Shown here: positions 1-12,478 of the stretch, piece after piece | Layout of the letters: each line of letters starts with the position of its first letter | How positions within the stretch are numbered: the first letter of the stretch is position 1 | From: Eretmocerus hayati | Taxonomy: Eukaryota > Arthropoda > Insecta > Hymenoptera > Aphelinidae | Length of the DNA: 64,000 nt | Reading direction: 5' to 3' | NCBI GenBank assembly: GCA_029851415.1 | Contig: CM056742.1 | Location: forward strand, 97,322,976-97,386,975 | Position numbers and translations under genes: made by a program | The notes under the pieces: generated by a model | The model's input: only the letters and a program-made list of their open reading frames with translations | Told to the model about the DNA's origin: nothing | Databases searched by the model: none

Positions 1-49
1 ATTTTTCGACGTGGAAAAATTTCCTGCGCTTCTCTTCCATCTGATTCGA

Positions 50-1528
50 GGGTCTCAGCAGTCACTGACTCACGTAGAAACGGTCAAAACGTTCCAAATC
101 TACACCAGATCAGAATTTACTATCATCTCTGCCGTAAAATTGGTCTCTGTGCGATAAGAAAGAGGTTCTGCCGAAATCAAACGTGTATGATAGCACAAAT
201 CTAACAACTTTCTCGCACCCTGTAACGAAGTTTGAGCAACGGGTTTCTCAAAAATCAAGGTCAGGAATAGAATGTGCAAAATAGGCGCGTAGCAGGGTCT
301 TCCTCTCATCTCTGAGTGAACCGTTGGCCAAACCTCGTAACAGTGAGCGAGAAAGTTTTTAGATTCTCAATTGCGATAATTTTGAGCTATCGTACGTGTC
401 AGTTAGACCATTATTGAAGGATTCATAGAGCCCAAAGTGAGAGAAATATCGGAGCAAGTCGAGGGAGAAACGGTGGCTTGAGCGGTGGCCGCAACGCCCA
501 TGCAAAAAGCAATAGGCAACAATTTCAACTCGCTCTAGTTGACTCAATTTTGCTGGGATTCAAACTTTCGAGCACTCAATGTCTTCGATTTTGGAAACCC
601 TACAATTGCCTCCCGTACTGCTGCCAATCCAAGCTACGGTTCTTAAGCTAAATACACAAGAAAACCGAAGCCCGTACTAAACACGTACGACTGCTCTCTC
701 CCGTGGCATGCTACTTTCCGCCACTCGGAGGCGCTGATACTCATGCTTCTCATGGCCGATACGAGATACTTTTTAATATTTCAAATGAGAGCTCTATCGC
801 AGGATCTTGGTTCAATTGAGTGATTGAATCTATCGGTTTTTCCTGCTAATTTTCTTTATTCAGGACTCTATATGTGCAACGTTTCGATTGCTTGTTTTGC
901 AACCCTTTTCAAGCTTAAAAATTCAAAAGTCAGTCTCTCCAAAGCTGTTGTCAAAACTAGACAACTGAAGGAAACTCCATCTTCCTTTGTTTTGGAGACG
1001 ATGGCTCAAAAAACCACATCAAGCACATCATTTCTTAATACCACACCAAAAATGATATGACTGGCCCCATATTATCCTGGGGAACACATTGTGATCTCGC
1101 CTTAACATGTATGTCTTTTGAATTTTTAAGCTTGAAAAGGGTTGCAAAACAAGCAATCGAAACGTTGCACATATAGAGTGCTGAATAAAGAAAATTAGCA
1201 GGAAAAACCGATAGATTCAATCACTCAAACGAGATACTTTTGTCTCGCGCTTATTGGATGTGATTTCAACAAGACGCCAATGACGTATTTCGATTCAGCT
1301 GAATTTTCACGTGATAGTGAGCGCCTTTAGGCATAATTCTGCAGAGAGTTTGTCACAGATCCCGAAAAACCCATATGAGGCCCAGACAAATATTTGTTCG
1401 ATTTTGGTAGAGCCTCTTTCTTTTCGCACAGAGACCAATTTTACGACAGAGATGATGGTGAATCCTGATCTGGCATGGATTCGGGACGTTTTGACCATTT
1501 CTACGTGAGTGAGTCACTGCTGAGACCC
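50..1528. repeat. Nested inverted repeat (hairpin element A)
   Basis: Two pairs of inverted arms share one axis. Outer arms are about 50-187 and 1398-1528; inner arms are about 813-929 and 1113-1229. The inner arms are nearly identical, so the same short peptide reads out of both strands. The outer arms have visible substitutions. No transposase-like coding was recognised between the arms. The likely identity is a non-autonomous foldback/TIR element, but the outer ends and any target duplication are not resolved. Confidence 0.7.
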
Positions 1529-1574
1529 TTGTGAAATAGCAGGTTGTTAGCTATTTGTAAATATATTCGAATAA

Positions 1575-1864
1575 TTTTTTGTAACTCTGTGTGCGAAGTT
1601 GTTAAAAAATGAGATTTCTCTTCATCATTTACAGTGCGAGAAGTAATACGCGAATGACTTCTCGCACAGTTTTACATTCACGCACTGGTGGAGTGTGCGC
1701 AAATGTAACTTCTCGCTCTAATGCATTTTCATTCACGCACAGTTCCAAAATATGATGTCACGTCATTCCTCTGAATTTAACCTTTCTTGGAAACTTCGTT
1801 TTCAAGATAATCTTGCTCGGGCAGTGGTGCATTTAATTACAACTTCGCGCACAGTTGCAAAAAA
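1575..1864. mobile_element. MITE beta, copy 1
   Basis: About 290 bp with imperfect terminal inverted repeats related to TTGCAACTGTGCGCG. The interior has several GCGAGAAGT/ACTTCTCGC words in both orientations. It has no coding potential. It abuts MITE alpha (1861-1957), and the same alpha-beta pair occurs in inverted orientation at 43355-43735. Confidence 0.65.
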
Positions 1865-1957
1865 TAGTATACGCAACACGCGCGAGAAGTTTCCGCACTC
1901 GTTTGGCAACTTAAGCGGAAATTGACCTTTCCGCACTTGTTGCGTAATATGCTATTT
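1861..1957. mobile_element. MITE alpha, copy 1
   Basis: A palindromic unit of about 97 bp whose ends read AAATAGTATACGCAACA and, inverted, TGTTGCGTAATATGCTATTT. Related copies lie at 43355-43452 and 61841-61932, which shows a dispersed family. Confidence 0.65.
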
Positions 1958-3596
1958 TGAGCCTAGACTTTCGTCGAAGGGCTCGGGGCACGTATTGCGA
2001 TTAAAATGTTACTTTCGATGATGAGATTGTGCGATTTAGATGTTTGAATGGAACTTACGTGGAACAATTTTCCTATCTGCCCATTGCACACCTGAACTCA
2101 TCGAGCTCTATGCTCGAGTCCAAGCGGGTTGGTACCTGACCCTTGGGACTAATTCCCGGAGGCAAGGCTCCTTGACTAAGTATTCAGATATTACTAATTT
2201 CAAATATATATCTATATTTCGTGGGAATTCGTGTGATTATTTTTGGGTAGGAGTATGAAATAATAAAATATTATTGTGGAGACTTACTTTTTAATTCAGA
2301 GGTCTTGATGGTGCTATACAGCGTGGTCCAGGCCGCACGAGATGGGAACCACTCAGAGTACCTTGTAGGTGACTTCAGGATCCGGGAGAGGAGAAGCCGA
2401 GCTTTCCCGAGCTGCCAAATTTATAGAGAACGGCTTTTCTTACCCCTCCGCAGGTGCAGAGGGCTAACAATGGGATGACTCGCGGAGGGAAATTGAGCTC
2501 TCTGAGTGGTTAACTCTCCTATTGCGGCCTGTTATGTTAAAGGCCATGCGCGCTTAACTCGTTGATCGAGCCCGCGCAAGCGCTTTGTTGATGATCTAGG
2601 TGTTCAGTCGATCAATAATCGTTAATTCTAAGGTTTCAGATACCAAAACTCGATAGCGCGACAGATACGGTTTTCATTCGAGTACTCGGTTTTTCAATAC
2701 TTTTCTATTATTCACTTAATATGCATTATATAAATTAATGGGTAATATATAGTTAAGGATTACCACTTGCACGCACACACGTATACACATACCATAACTT
2801 AAGATCTACAAGAATTGAGTGGAAGTATATGCACTTGCATACATGATATAAAACATGAATACTAAATATTTATCTTAAAACTATTCGCGGAAATATTGGT
2901 TATTTGGGGTTCGTCTTATTGCGCCGTGAGAAAAAATATTCATTCTCAGAATTTATACTGTTCTGAGAAACCGTTAGATTTGATTTCTCAAATTAGTTAT
3001 AATGAAATCAATAGTCTTGGACTCAACTCCTATTGAATTATCTCTTTTATACATTAACAATATTCCAATAGTTCTTGTCTCCTATAAAATCAATGCAATT
3101 GAGATACGACTCAGTAATTTCGTAATCGAGCTATAGGCCTCAACTATGTTCAAAATATCACCTCGATGAATTCCGACATCGAGTCGAAATTTTGAACATA
3201 TTTTCCTGCTTGCTCCGAAATTCCGCCTTGCAACTAGTTTTTCTATTGTTCTTGTTCAAATATTGCGCCAACGATGGTTCGAAAAATAGGCAAATGTTCT
3301 TCAGATGATGAGTCATCTATCGCTGTTTGGATATTGATGGAGAATCGGAGCAAGAAAGGGGCATCTCACCGAAACACGCGGTCTCCCTCCCTACCTGAGA
3401 GGAGGATCTGTACCATCGAGCTATGATCGCGAGGAAGATAGAAATCGTCGCTCCTCGTAGCCACGTTGTCGTCTGCTCGCTCCCGCGCACTTCCGAGGAT
3501 TTGCACGAGGACAAGCAGATAACCAAACCCAAAAGACGTACGTGACTGTCACGAACGTTACACTCCTTGACTTAGAACGGTTTCGTCTGGTTAATG
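1958..3596. other. No recognisable gene
   Basis: The stretch is AT-rich. Only short open frames are present (longest near 2040-2258 plus and 3317-3532 minus), and neither resembles a protein family I know. No strong inverted repeat was seen. Confidence 0.5.
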
Positions 3597-3895
3597 TAAT
3601 AGGATTGTAGGACCGTCAAACTCGGGGGAGATGGCGCGGCAGCTCGAGCGTTCGAGCGTGGCTCGCACGCAGACAACTATGAGCGCGGATATGTATGCGT
3701 GAGTGCTTGTGGAAATTCGTGTGAGCTGCAGCGTCGCCCGGCGTCTGCTGCTGCCCTAACCTACCCCGACACAGCTCACACGGATTTCCGCATGCAAGCT
3801 TGCATACATACTCGCGCTCATAGTTGTGTGCGTGCGAACCACGTTCGAGCTGCCGTGCCATCTCCCCCGAGTTTGACGGCCTTACGATCCTATTA
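3597..3895. mobile_element. Palindromic MITE, about 299 bp
   Basis: The two halves are reverse complements over most of their length. The left end starts TAATAGGATTGTAGGACCG and the right end finishes TTACGATCCTATTA. Both arms carry CTCGGGGGAGATGGC-type sequence. The open frames on both strands here are mirror images of the palindrome, not genes. Confidence 0.75.
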
Positions 3896-5694
3896 AATAA
3901 GCGAAAACGTCTACCTCGACTCCTGACGAGGTTACTGATCCCCGGAATGAGGTTGTTAGGGAAGAATTGCTGATCTGGGAATCGTCATCAAGCGGGGAGT
4001 TGGAGCGTCAAAACATGTGTTCAGGATCACAGGAGTATGGATAGCATTAGGTAATTTGGGGGGAATGTTCGTGTGCTCGGAACTGCAAGTAGATACTCCG
4101 CCGACCTCATGGTCGTGTGGAATGAACAGAATTGGGGCAACAACAACAGAATACGGGCAGAGGGTTGGAGTTCAGACTGGTGACTTGTAGGTCTTGGCGG
4201 TTCTCGGCCAAGCTACTGGTAGGCAACAAGCCGAGGAACTCGAAACGGTTTCTAATAAGTGTAGTGACTGGCCGACAACCGAATGGAGAGTATTCCATCC
4301 AAGAAAAGTTCTTAGCACTCCAATGGAGGTGCTCAGCGTAATGGATCGCAGTGAACTGGGTCTCAACAGTGTCAAAGTTCAAAAACGATACATTTTCTCA
4401 TTGAGGTGTCGATCTGAGATAGTATTTCCATTGAGTAGCTTGAAAATCTCACACCGAGAGTTAAATTATTGTTGGTTGCGCATTTATCTGGTCAGGTCAA
4501 TTAGGGGGCCTTTTGGGTGGGGACTTGAGCCTTTTTTGAGGTGGTTTGGGTCTCCAGTGGTCTCAACGCCAGATCTGCGAGGGCTTTTGGACTCACACAC
4601 TTTGGTATTGTGAGTGAACGATAACCCTTGGGACATTGGCTCCATTGAGCCGTGGTGTGATCTCATACCACTGGCCTTCCATGAAGCAGCACATGGTAGT
4701 GTACTACGTGATATTTTAATCCTTCTATTCTCACAGATGCCTGGTATTCCTTTTGAGTGGCGAAACGGAGTTCGATAGTTAACGGTCACCTGAAGTTCCG
4801 CGAAACATATAGTACTATGTTTGGTTTTGGGGAGTGCATTCAAGAACATGGGAAATTGTTCTGGATAATAGTGCCGTGTAACCTAGTCTTTTCATCAAGT
4901 TCTTGGAGAATTAATCTGGGGATTACGTAACGATCGAAAGAGCGTTTTCAAGTATTAATCGTTGGAAGTTGCGTCGAATGATCGGCACGTTGTCTCACGA
5001 TAGCCTGAATCGCGACTCTATCCATCTCTCAGAGTGTATTTGCGGAACCTTGCGTCTTTTTCGCGGTTAAAGATAGCTATTTGGGGATGCTCCGTTTGCG
5101 CGGCGGTGTGCTCAGTTGGTATAGATGCCTTAGCCGCTAGGTGGAATACACTGTCAAAGAAGGTGTCACTGGGTGAATAGTCTCCGCATTTCCTATTTCA
5201 ATATAAGCCGGGACGGAGGCGAAAGCCGGACACTCGGGATATGAAATATGAATCCTTTTCTATTCCAATATTTACCATTATCTTAATATTAACTACACTA
5301 TGATAATTGAGATCGCGCGAATCGTGAGAAAGGGGTTTTTGAGTTGAACACCCTCCCGTCATGTTCAGGCGATTTCCATCAGTTGAAGGGTGTGTGTTGT
5401 TCCGGACTCTAGTATAATCTGGTCTTTATCATTCCAAAATTTGCTGTTAATACCGTTTGAGTGATAGTCATAATCACGTTCCTCAATCAAACAGCCTGTT
5501 CGATCGGATTCTTATCAATTCTAGTCCGCTGATGATGCAAGAGCCAGGAAACACTGAAATTCCAGTACGGCGCACATTATAACATACTTTGGGGATCCAA
5601 TTCAATTCGTGCCCGTACTGCTGCAGTGTACATGTCGCAGGCTCTTGGTGAAATCAGCCTTTCCATGAAAATCCTAGGCTCTTCATGAAGATTC
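3896..5694. other. No recognisable gene
   Basis: Open frames at 4194-4613 (plus, 139 codons) and 4484-4849 (minus, 121 codons) overlap each other and resemble nothing I recognise. They are probably chance frames. The part from about 5640 leads into the next inverted repeat, with repeated AGGCTCTT/CCTTTTCGTGAA words. Confidence 0.45.
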
Positions 5695-6345
5695 GGCCAA
5701 TCAAGTCAGCGCTCATCCCTTTCACTTTCTTACACCATCGGCCTAGCCTTTTCGTGAAGAGGCTGACTCATCCAGCTTTTTCGTGAAAAGGCCAAGTCGG
5801 CTTAGGCTCTTGGTGTACAGCTGGGCGGAACCGGTATTGCCGTCGAGCAAAGTCAATGTCGTGGTCCAAAGCTGTCGTATCAAATTATCTTTTGGAATTG
5901 TATTCAGTTGATGATATGTCGATTGGTGATATGTTTAAAGTTACATTCAATTGATTTTTATATTAATATTCCCTATCTATGATGAATACTTTGATATGAA
6001 TATTATTTATCTGACAGTTAATTAATTCATATCAAAGTATTCATTATAGATAGGGAATATTAATCTAAAAATCAATGTTCAATCGAATATATTATTAGTT
6101 TCTACATTATTGAATATAACTGTAAACAGATCACCAATCGACATATCATCAACTGAATATGATTCAAAAAGATAATTTGATACGACAGCTTTGGACCGCG
6201 ACGTAGCGGTTCCGCCCAGCTGTACACCGAAAGCCTCAGCCGACTTGGTCTTTTCACGAAAAGGCTAGACGAGTCAGCCTTTTCACGAAAAGGCTGGGCC
6301 AATGGTGTAAGAAAGTGGGAGAGATGAGCGCTGACACGATTGGCC
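5695..6345. mobile_element. Palindromic MITE, about 650 bp
   Basis: The left end GGCCAATCAAGTCAGCGC is mirrored by GCGCTGACACGATTGGCC at the right end. The arms remain complementary to an AT-rich centre near 6000-6020. The left arm has extra CTTTTCGTGAAGAGGCTG-like copies, so the arms differ by small duplications. No coding. Confidence 0.75.
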
Positions 6346-6537
6346 GGCTCCAGGGGGCGGCTTACTAGGGAGTAGCCGTGGCCAATGCCAGCTAATACGG
6401 CTAGTTTTGGGGCTAATGCGCGCTACTGTTAGAGACCCACCACAGCTACAAGTAGACAGAAGTAGCCAAGAGTGGCCTCGCTGAGATTTGGAAGAGTAGC
6501 ATTCGTGGGGCCATGTGTTACTCCAAACTACTTCACC

Positions 6538-6815
6538 GCCGCTGGAAGCTACTTCTGGCTACTTTAGAGCTTGTGTTTGCGGGCCCAACGAGCGACCAAC
6601 AGTAGCCAAATAGTAGCTCGAAGAAGCCACGAGTGGTCCGTACAGGGTGAGAGTAGTTGAAAGTTAGCTGGCATTAGAACCCAGCGCAGGACAGCGCTAC
6701 TTCCTGACCCTGTACGGACCACTCGTGGCTACTTCGAGCTACTATTTGGCTACTGTTGATCGCTGATGGGTCCGGAACACAAGCTCTACAGTAGTCAGAA
6801 GTAGCTTCCAGCGAC
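6538..6815. mobile_element. Inverted-repeat element rich in AGTAGC words
   Basis: Arms about 6538-6653 and 6705-6815 are reverse complements, from CGCTGGAAGCTACTTCTG on the left to CAGAAGTAGCTTCCAGCG on the right. The spacer is about 50 bp. The preceding 170 bp (6370-6537) also contain many AGTAGC words and may be a degraded part of the same element. Confidence 0.65.
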
Positions 6816-7323
6816 GGTAAGGTAGCTTGTCATATCCAAAGATCGGCAAGGACGTGGTTGTAGCAATTGGTTCGAATAATTGTTTGGGTATACTAGGTCT
6901 TTCTGTGTCGACAAATTCACTGCATGGAAAATACACAACCTTTTTGGAATCCGTTTGAGGTCTTGGGATCTAAACTGAGTCACGACTAACCAAAAGATCA
7001 ATTCATTTCAAGGGGCTGCATGTATCTGAAAATACGGAGAATATCAAGATTGATTCTGATAGTTCTATGGTATCTCAATTCATGTTATTCGTGAATTTTC
7101 TTCAATCTTTTGGCTGATGAATGATACGCAATGACTGACATGAGTACAATGAGAGTATTTCTACGCCTTTATGGACGTCGTTCCTTTGTAAGTTAAAATT
7201 GAATTTAGGCCCGTCACTGGCTGTTCAATACTCATTGACCGTGTGTTGTGTGATGATGAAACAAGAACTTAATGGTGTGGATGAGTGTTTCAATTCGCGG
7301 CAGAGGTCCGGAAGGATAAGTTC

Positions 7324-7892
7324 CTAACTTCCTCTATCTGACCCGTTCGATATTGAAATATTTCGAGCATCTCTTTGCGCTTTCGCATTCTTGTGAATGC
7401 GTTTCCAGCATTCCGCGATGCGATGACCAGGTTTCTTGCAGTAGAAACAGGTTTCGGCTGGAACGACATTGGGACACTGTCCGGGATCCGGGTACACGGC
7501 ATGTCTCGGACCCATCGTTGAGGTTGAGATTTTGGCCGATGCCATAATTCGATTCTTCACGTCCAGGATCGGTTCTTCACATGGCTGGCATGATATGTGA
7601 CTTTCAGCTTCGGGCTCTGCGCTTCCGAGACAAAGGTCTATTGAATGACCAGTATCCCTGCAGCTTTCGGTGGTCCGATCTTGTTCTTCTCTAGGGCAGT
7701 CACTGTCCGTTTGGGCACGTCGTTGCCGTGATCGCCGAGTTCTGGTAGTAAGATCGTCCACGGTTTTTGCTTGGAATATTTTCTGCGTGAATGCAGATTT
7801 CAAACCTCGTTTCGTGTACTCGAAAACTTTGTGTTCGATGTCAACATCAAAAGCCTCATCTTCTCCAACTTCGACCTTCCTCGCTTCCTCAA
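7324..7892 (-). pseudogene. Gypsy-like Gag, C-terminal part with zinc knuckle (interrupted)
   Basis: The minus-strand frame carries a retroviral-type CCHC zinc knuckle, CFYCKKPGHRIAEC (C-X2-C-X4-H-X4-C), near its C-terminal end, after an acidic linker and a basic Arg-rich stretch. In LTR retrotransposons such knuckles in Gag bind the genomic RNA in the capsid-like particle. The frame continues upstream through an acidic segment until it meets a MITE at 7893-8288; the N-terminal part resumes at 8289. No protease or reverse transcriptase follows within the next kilobase, so this is a relic. Gypsy-like is inferred from overall organisation and not from a search. Confidence 0.65.
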
Positions 7893-8288
7893 GGCCAGGC
7901 CGTAGTCCGCCGCCATATTGAATGTAGCTCTGAATCCGTTCGGAGGATAAGTCAAATTTTACTCGACCAAATGACTTGAAATTTCACTTACATCTATAAT
8001 AGAATGCATGTGCCAATCGCGCTACGAAGCCAAATATGTCAATTTCACTCATAAAGTATACAAACGAGATGTACACAAACGTCGTCTGCTAGAGAGCCGC
8101 AACTTACGACGTCTCGAGTAAACCCCATCTGAACACTTTCTTTCAGTGAAATTGACATATTTGGCTTCGTAGCGCGATTTAGACATGCATTCTATACATG
8201 CATGTGGAATCCCAAGTCATTTAGTCAAGTAAAATTCGACTTATCCTCCGAACGGATTTACGTCTATTCAGCGGACTACGGCCTCACC
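7893..8288. mobile_element. MITE inserted in the gag relic, TTAA-type flanks
   Basis: About 396 bp with inverted ends (AGGCCGTAGTCCGC on the left, GCGGACTACGGCCT on the right) and further paired subterminal blocks, including TCCGTTCGGAGGATAAGTC. It is flanked by TCAA (7889-7892) and TTAA (8289-8292), which suggests a TTAA target duplication with one change, as made by piggyBac- or Kolobok-type transposases. The same terminus followed by TTAA occurs at about 15570-15595. Confidence 0.65.
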
Positions 8289-8625
8289 TTAATCTGGTTG
8301 TTCAGGTTTCGCATCCTGTAGATGAACGAGGCTGCACTCTCTTCATCTCGTTGAAATTCACGTTCGAATTCGGCCATAAGTTGTTGCGTGGTTTTATTGA
8401 GAGCATAAAGACTCTTTAAATGTTCTTCGATGGCTTCTGCAGATTCAAATCTGTGACCATTGATCGATGTTCTGGCTTCTCCGGAAATTTTTGACAGCAG
8501 TGATTGGGCAAAGATAGCTTTACAGGCGTCAGCCCATATTTCCTCCACTTTATCCCAGCCATGAAGGAATTGGCTCAAAGGTATATTTGACCCCGTGAAG
8601 TCCGGTACTCGTTTCAGAATCTCTT
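8289..8625 (-). pseudogene. Gypsy-like Gag, N-terminal part (interrupted)
   Basis: The minus-strand frame includes NIPLSQFLHGW at its start and EREFQRDEESAASFIYRM further on. This layout is typical of the matrix/capsid-like region of gypsy-type Gag proteins: helical, with no catalytic residues. The frame is open upstream of the first Met (about 8578) to about 8625, so the true start is probably missing. It stops artificially in the terminus of the MITE at 7893-8288. Together with 7324-7892 it is one broken gag. Confidence 0.6.
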
Positions 8626-8640
8626 GTCATATAAGAACTT

Positions 8641-10578
8641 GATGTGCCATGTTTTCTCTTGGCTGAGTCTTTTGAGTGTTGAATTGGCGATTGAAGTCTT
8701 GACCGCAGGGACTGGAATGACTCTTCTATTGTTTCTCAACTAGAAATGTCTCGAAATCTGGAAATGGAAGAGAGTGAGATCAGATAGGCTCTCTTTCATT
8801 TCGCATGAAGAGTCATTCCAGGCGGTCTAGATGAGTTGGATGACTATGCGTGTGTTAAGTTCTGCCGGTGCCTAGTTTTCAATGTGGTGATTTGAGTTCT
8901 TTGTCATATTGCAAATGTGTCAGGTGTATTAGGCGATTCTTAGGTAATGAAAGATGGATGGGAAATGTTTTAATCATGAATGATGATTAATTTCGTGGTT
9001 CAACAAGGCGGGGGATGATATAAAGACCCCAGGAGAAAGAGCACATTCACCAAGGTTGATGATCACGTGGTTTCAGAAAGAATGCGAGTTGGGTTTTTCA
9101 CGAATCTAATCACTCCAAGGATTGTAACGCTATTCCCCCAGTCAGATATTTGGAGGTCAGGCCAGTATTAATCCTGATCTATATATTCTGTAAGTGTCGG
9201 AAGCTCTCCGTGCAGGTTTCACTCAGTCCCTGAGCGTTATTTCAAGATCACACCCGTATACCTCATGGAATCGTGTCCAAGTTTCGATCACTAGAAGGGG
9301 TATTATGTACGTATCATTATCATTATCATTTTTTTCAAACTTTTGCTTACTCACTTTACAAGTTATGATCAAAGCAGTGATGACACTTTGACTCAATTTT
9401 CACCTATATTCGAGTATATTTGAGTTTCTTCACACATTAACCACTAACTATGCTCGATTTTCAATTATCTGGTCGAATTACTCAGGAAATGATGATTTAA
9501 TTATAATAAGTAACTATAGTATACTTGGTATTCCTAGATTTTCTTCATTCTCAAATACTTCCTCTCCTTCTTTGCTGATCTGTCAAGGTCTGTCAAGGCA
9601 TTCGTTAGGCTTGAGTGTTTGGTCAGCAGTCTCTTGAATCGGGTTCGGGAGCTTCGGTAAACTCGAGACAAATGAGTTTTGGGAGATTGGGATCTTGTGA
9701 TACCGTAGACAATTAAACTGCAATGATGGACTGGTTTGAAACCGATATGGCAACATGCTCGAAGCGAGACTGGGATAGGAATTTTATCTCTTCATCAAGC
9801 CATGATCCACGTGAGTAGCAAGAACTGCAATAGGCGTAGTTGGCAGAATATTGGCGTGCGCCTTATTAGCCCGGGGATGAAAATCTGGTGTGAGATTTGA
9901 ATGATCCATTTATATTGGAATCTTTCAATCCACTTGTTTTAATTCTCTCGCTTGAGTTATCTCTGTGAAAAATGAATGAATGTGCTCTTATTTTGATTCA
10001 CACATCAAAGGTGCGATGCATGTATCTGGATTCAGTTCTTGATTTCAGTAACGTAATTCTTTGGGAGTTACTATTTCACTTTGCTGTGGGGTCACAGAAG
10101 ATCTATAACCTCGTGATCGCGAGGTGGATGAATAATTCTCCGAAAAATACTCGCCCAATAAATCAAATAATTTCAGAGGTCGGATGGGTACACTCGGTTT
10201 CATTGAAAATGAATAGCACTTTGATCACAAAACTTGTGTGATAACAATAGTGTAGAAAAGTGAAGACGCGGAGAGAGGTGAGGGGTGAATTAGTCGCGGA
10301 GAAAACGATTGCTAGATGAATTTGGGCGGGAGCTTGCGGCACGAATCACGGGCGCGAGATCAGCCGAACTTGCTGTCTCGCCGATCCATGGTCAACTGAC
10401 GGGTAATCGCTTTAGAGTGATCGATGACGGCAAAGGTACGAGGCGAGATGCGACGTTGCCCGAATCCATATTCAAATGCACCAATGGCCATAGTTTTTCA
10501 GATTGAATGATTCGAGGGGGGCACAAGGGGTCATCGCTCTCGTGCCTCGCAATTTGCGTTCTCGAACATTCGATAGCT
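8641..10578. other. No recognisable gene
   Basis: Nothing with family resemblance was found. A TATAAAGACCCCAGG stretch at about 9019 resembles a core promoter of the kind seen in LTRs, but I found no second copy in the window. Open frames at 9972-10241 and 10309-10506 are short and unrecognised. Confidence 0.4.
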
Positions 10579-10866
10579 TCAAAGTCTAAAATATTTCCGA
10601 ACACCTTGAACAAATCTAAGAGCTGTGGAAACAGATTCATTGAAGCTTTTTGATTTAACTTTGAGATAAATTGATCTACTTGGCAAAAGTCCGCTGAGAA
10701 AGGAGTCTAGCATTAAATTTTCGACCAAACTTCGGAAATGCTCGTTGAAAATATTTTCGCACTGTGACACGTTTGTCAATTGACGTTCAATTTTTCGAAT
10801 TTTATTGCAGAAAGAAATTATGCTCTCTTCTTCTCGTTGGTAAAGCTGCCCCAGTTCCCCAATCAA
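10579..10866 (-). pseudogene. Gag-like fragment, second family
   Basis: A 95-codon minus-strand frame contains LGQLYQREEESIISFCNKIR and, later, SFLSGLLPSRSIYLKVKSKS. This matches the layout of retrotransposon Gag capsid-like domains, with a charged helix followed by a 'F..GL.p..' motif. It resembles the relic at 8289-8625 (REEESIISF versus RDEESAASF) but is not the same sequence. It has no zinc knuckle or pol. A fragment of a related LTR retrotransposon is the best reading. Confidence 0.5.
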
Positions 10867-11271
10867 TTGCGATATTGATTAGCAACTTCTAAACGTATTG
10901 TACAAGGAAATTCTGAATTCTATTGGTACGTGGTAAAAGATTGAGATATAAAACATCGACGCACTTTGCCTCTCAGTTTTGTTTTCATAATTTTCACAAG
11001 AGTTTCTTCGGGGATCGACTCCACTATCGAAATAACTTCATCGCATTCGTCGAAGAATTCGTCGACTCAAATTATTGCCTCCATCGAATTCTGGGATAAC
11101 AGGAATAGCAATGAATTACATCTGTGGTTTCCAAGTATAGAAACACATTATTTCCAAAGGCCCCTAATGTATGTGAGAGGGGCACAATGTCAAGACCTCT
11201 GATAATATCAGTATGCAAGAGGGGTACAGTATATCTATATACCTAAGGTATATATATATCCACTTTTGTAA

Positions 11272-11275
11272 ACAG
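11272..11275. repeat. Target-site duplication ACAG, left
   Basis: ACAG directly precedes the left LTR and is repeated at 15360-15363 directly after the right LTR. A 4-bp duplication fits gypsy-type integration. Confidence 0.8.
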
Positions 11276-11615
11276 TGTGACGTGGGGTGTCGGCGACCAG
11301 TGAAATGACTCGTGGAAATGATGTAAAATATAGATATATATTGAATGGAAGAATGACTTATACACAATCTGCGTGTTTTGAGATAGAGTGATGATGGGTA
11401 CTCCCGAAATGGGAGTCCCCGAGCGGTCTAATGCGGCGCGCGCGAGTCGTGGCTTATATGCCCTGGACTCGTCGCGTGTCGCACAGTGTAAAAGTGCAAA
11501 GGTCAGCAAAACGTGATCGCGCGATGCATTCCTCGCGGTATGCATCGAGCGATCGGTCTTGCAGAACCGACGACAGAGTGATTGACCAACAAGGGCAATC
11601 ACCTATGGCGTCACA
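11276..11615 (-). repeat. 3' LTR of the gag-only element
   Basis: 340 bp, TG...CA ends, apparently base-for-base identical to 15020-15359. On the minus strand it contains a CATATAAGCC box at about 11450, which is a likely core promoter in the 5' copy. Confidence 0.88.
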
Positions 11616-11744
11616 CGTGTGAGGCCGGGATCTTGTCGTCCTCGACAAGCCCTTCGTGTTCTGTGTGAATGTATGATGTTTTACATAAGATTTTACATAG
11701 GTTTATCATAGGTCTTTCATAGTTTCTTCCAGTTCTTGTCAACA

Positions 11745-12330
11745 TGTCATATCGTTATTACTCTCGCATTCGTTATCGTTTTCTGGTCCATTTCAATAGT
11801 TTCAAGTTTCAAGTGCTTCAATTGACCTCAGTTCTTTGTGCTTTTTTCCCACTATGTTTTCCTTCAAACCCTGTAAAATCCTGGAACAAAGTAATTTTGA
11901 TTTTGCTCTGTATGATATTTCTAAAATTTTACAGCATCTTTTCAATCTCCCGACAGTATTTTCGTGTGATATTCTAACCATATATTCAACCGATATCTCT
12001 CGATCTTATATCAATATCTCAAAGACTCTTATGATGTTTCTTAATGATTTTCACAATATTTTTCGAAGCCTTATTACAATATTCTCTCAATGTTTTCAAC
12101 AATCTTCCACGGACAATTTCCAATATCTTTCTGCGACATTTTACAATATTTTCACGAATACTTATCAATACTACTACGATATTTCACAATATTTTGGACG
12201 ATACTCAACCAATGCTTCTGTCTTATTTCTACAATATTTTGATAGTATTTTCATCAGAGTTGATCCAAAATTTCTGTAATATCCTTATCATTATACATCC
12301 CATATTCCTTATATACTTTAAGTAATCAAT
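11745..12330. repeat. Degenerate AATATT-rich minisatellite
   Basis: Imperfect repetition of ACAATATTTTC-like words in the 3' part of the LTR element's interior. It keeps two plus-strand frames open (to 147 codons) with a Phe/Tyr/Ile/Asn-rich translation, which I read as composition and not as a gene. Confidence 0.55.
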
Positions 12331-12478
12331 ACGAGATCCTCACGGTATTTACTCAATATTTCTACAGTATATTACCTTACCTTCGTCAATATCTAATACC
12401 GATCTCTGGCAACTTTGTGGATTGAAAAAAGATTGAATGATGGTCAGAATTTTTGGACTCTCGTGGTGTGAAATTGGT

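Noticed and set aside
5095..5180. tRNA-like words (GCTCAGTTGGTAtAG) near 5.1 kb
   Set aside because: Resembles an A box only; no B box or T arm follows at the right distance and no cloverleaf can be drawn.
9000..9060. LTR-like promoter (TATAAAGACCCC) near the gag relics
   Set aside because: No second copy, TG...CA ends or primer-binding site was found, so an LTR could not be supported.
7324..10866. Integrated virus
   Set aside because: Only Gag-like fragments are present. No envelope, polymerase or viral core gene was seen, so ordinary LTR retrotransposon relics are the simpler reading.
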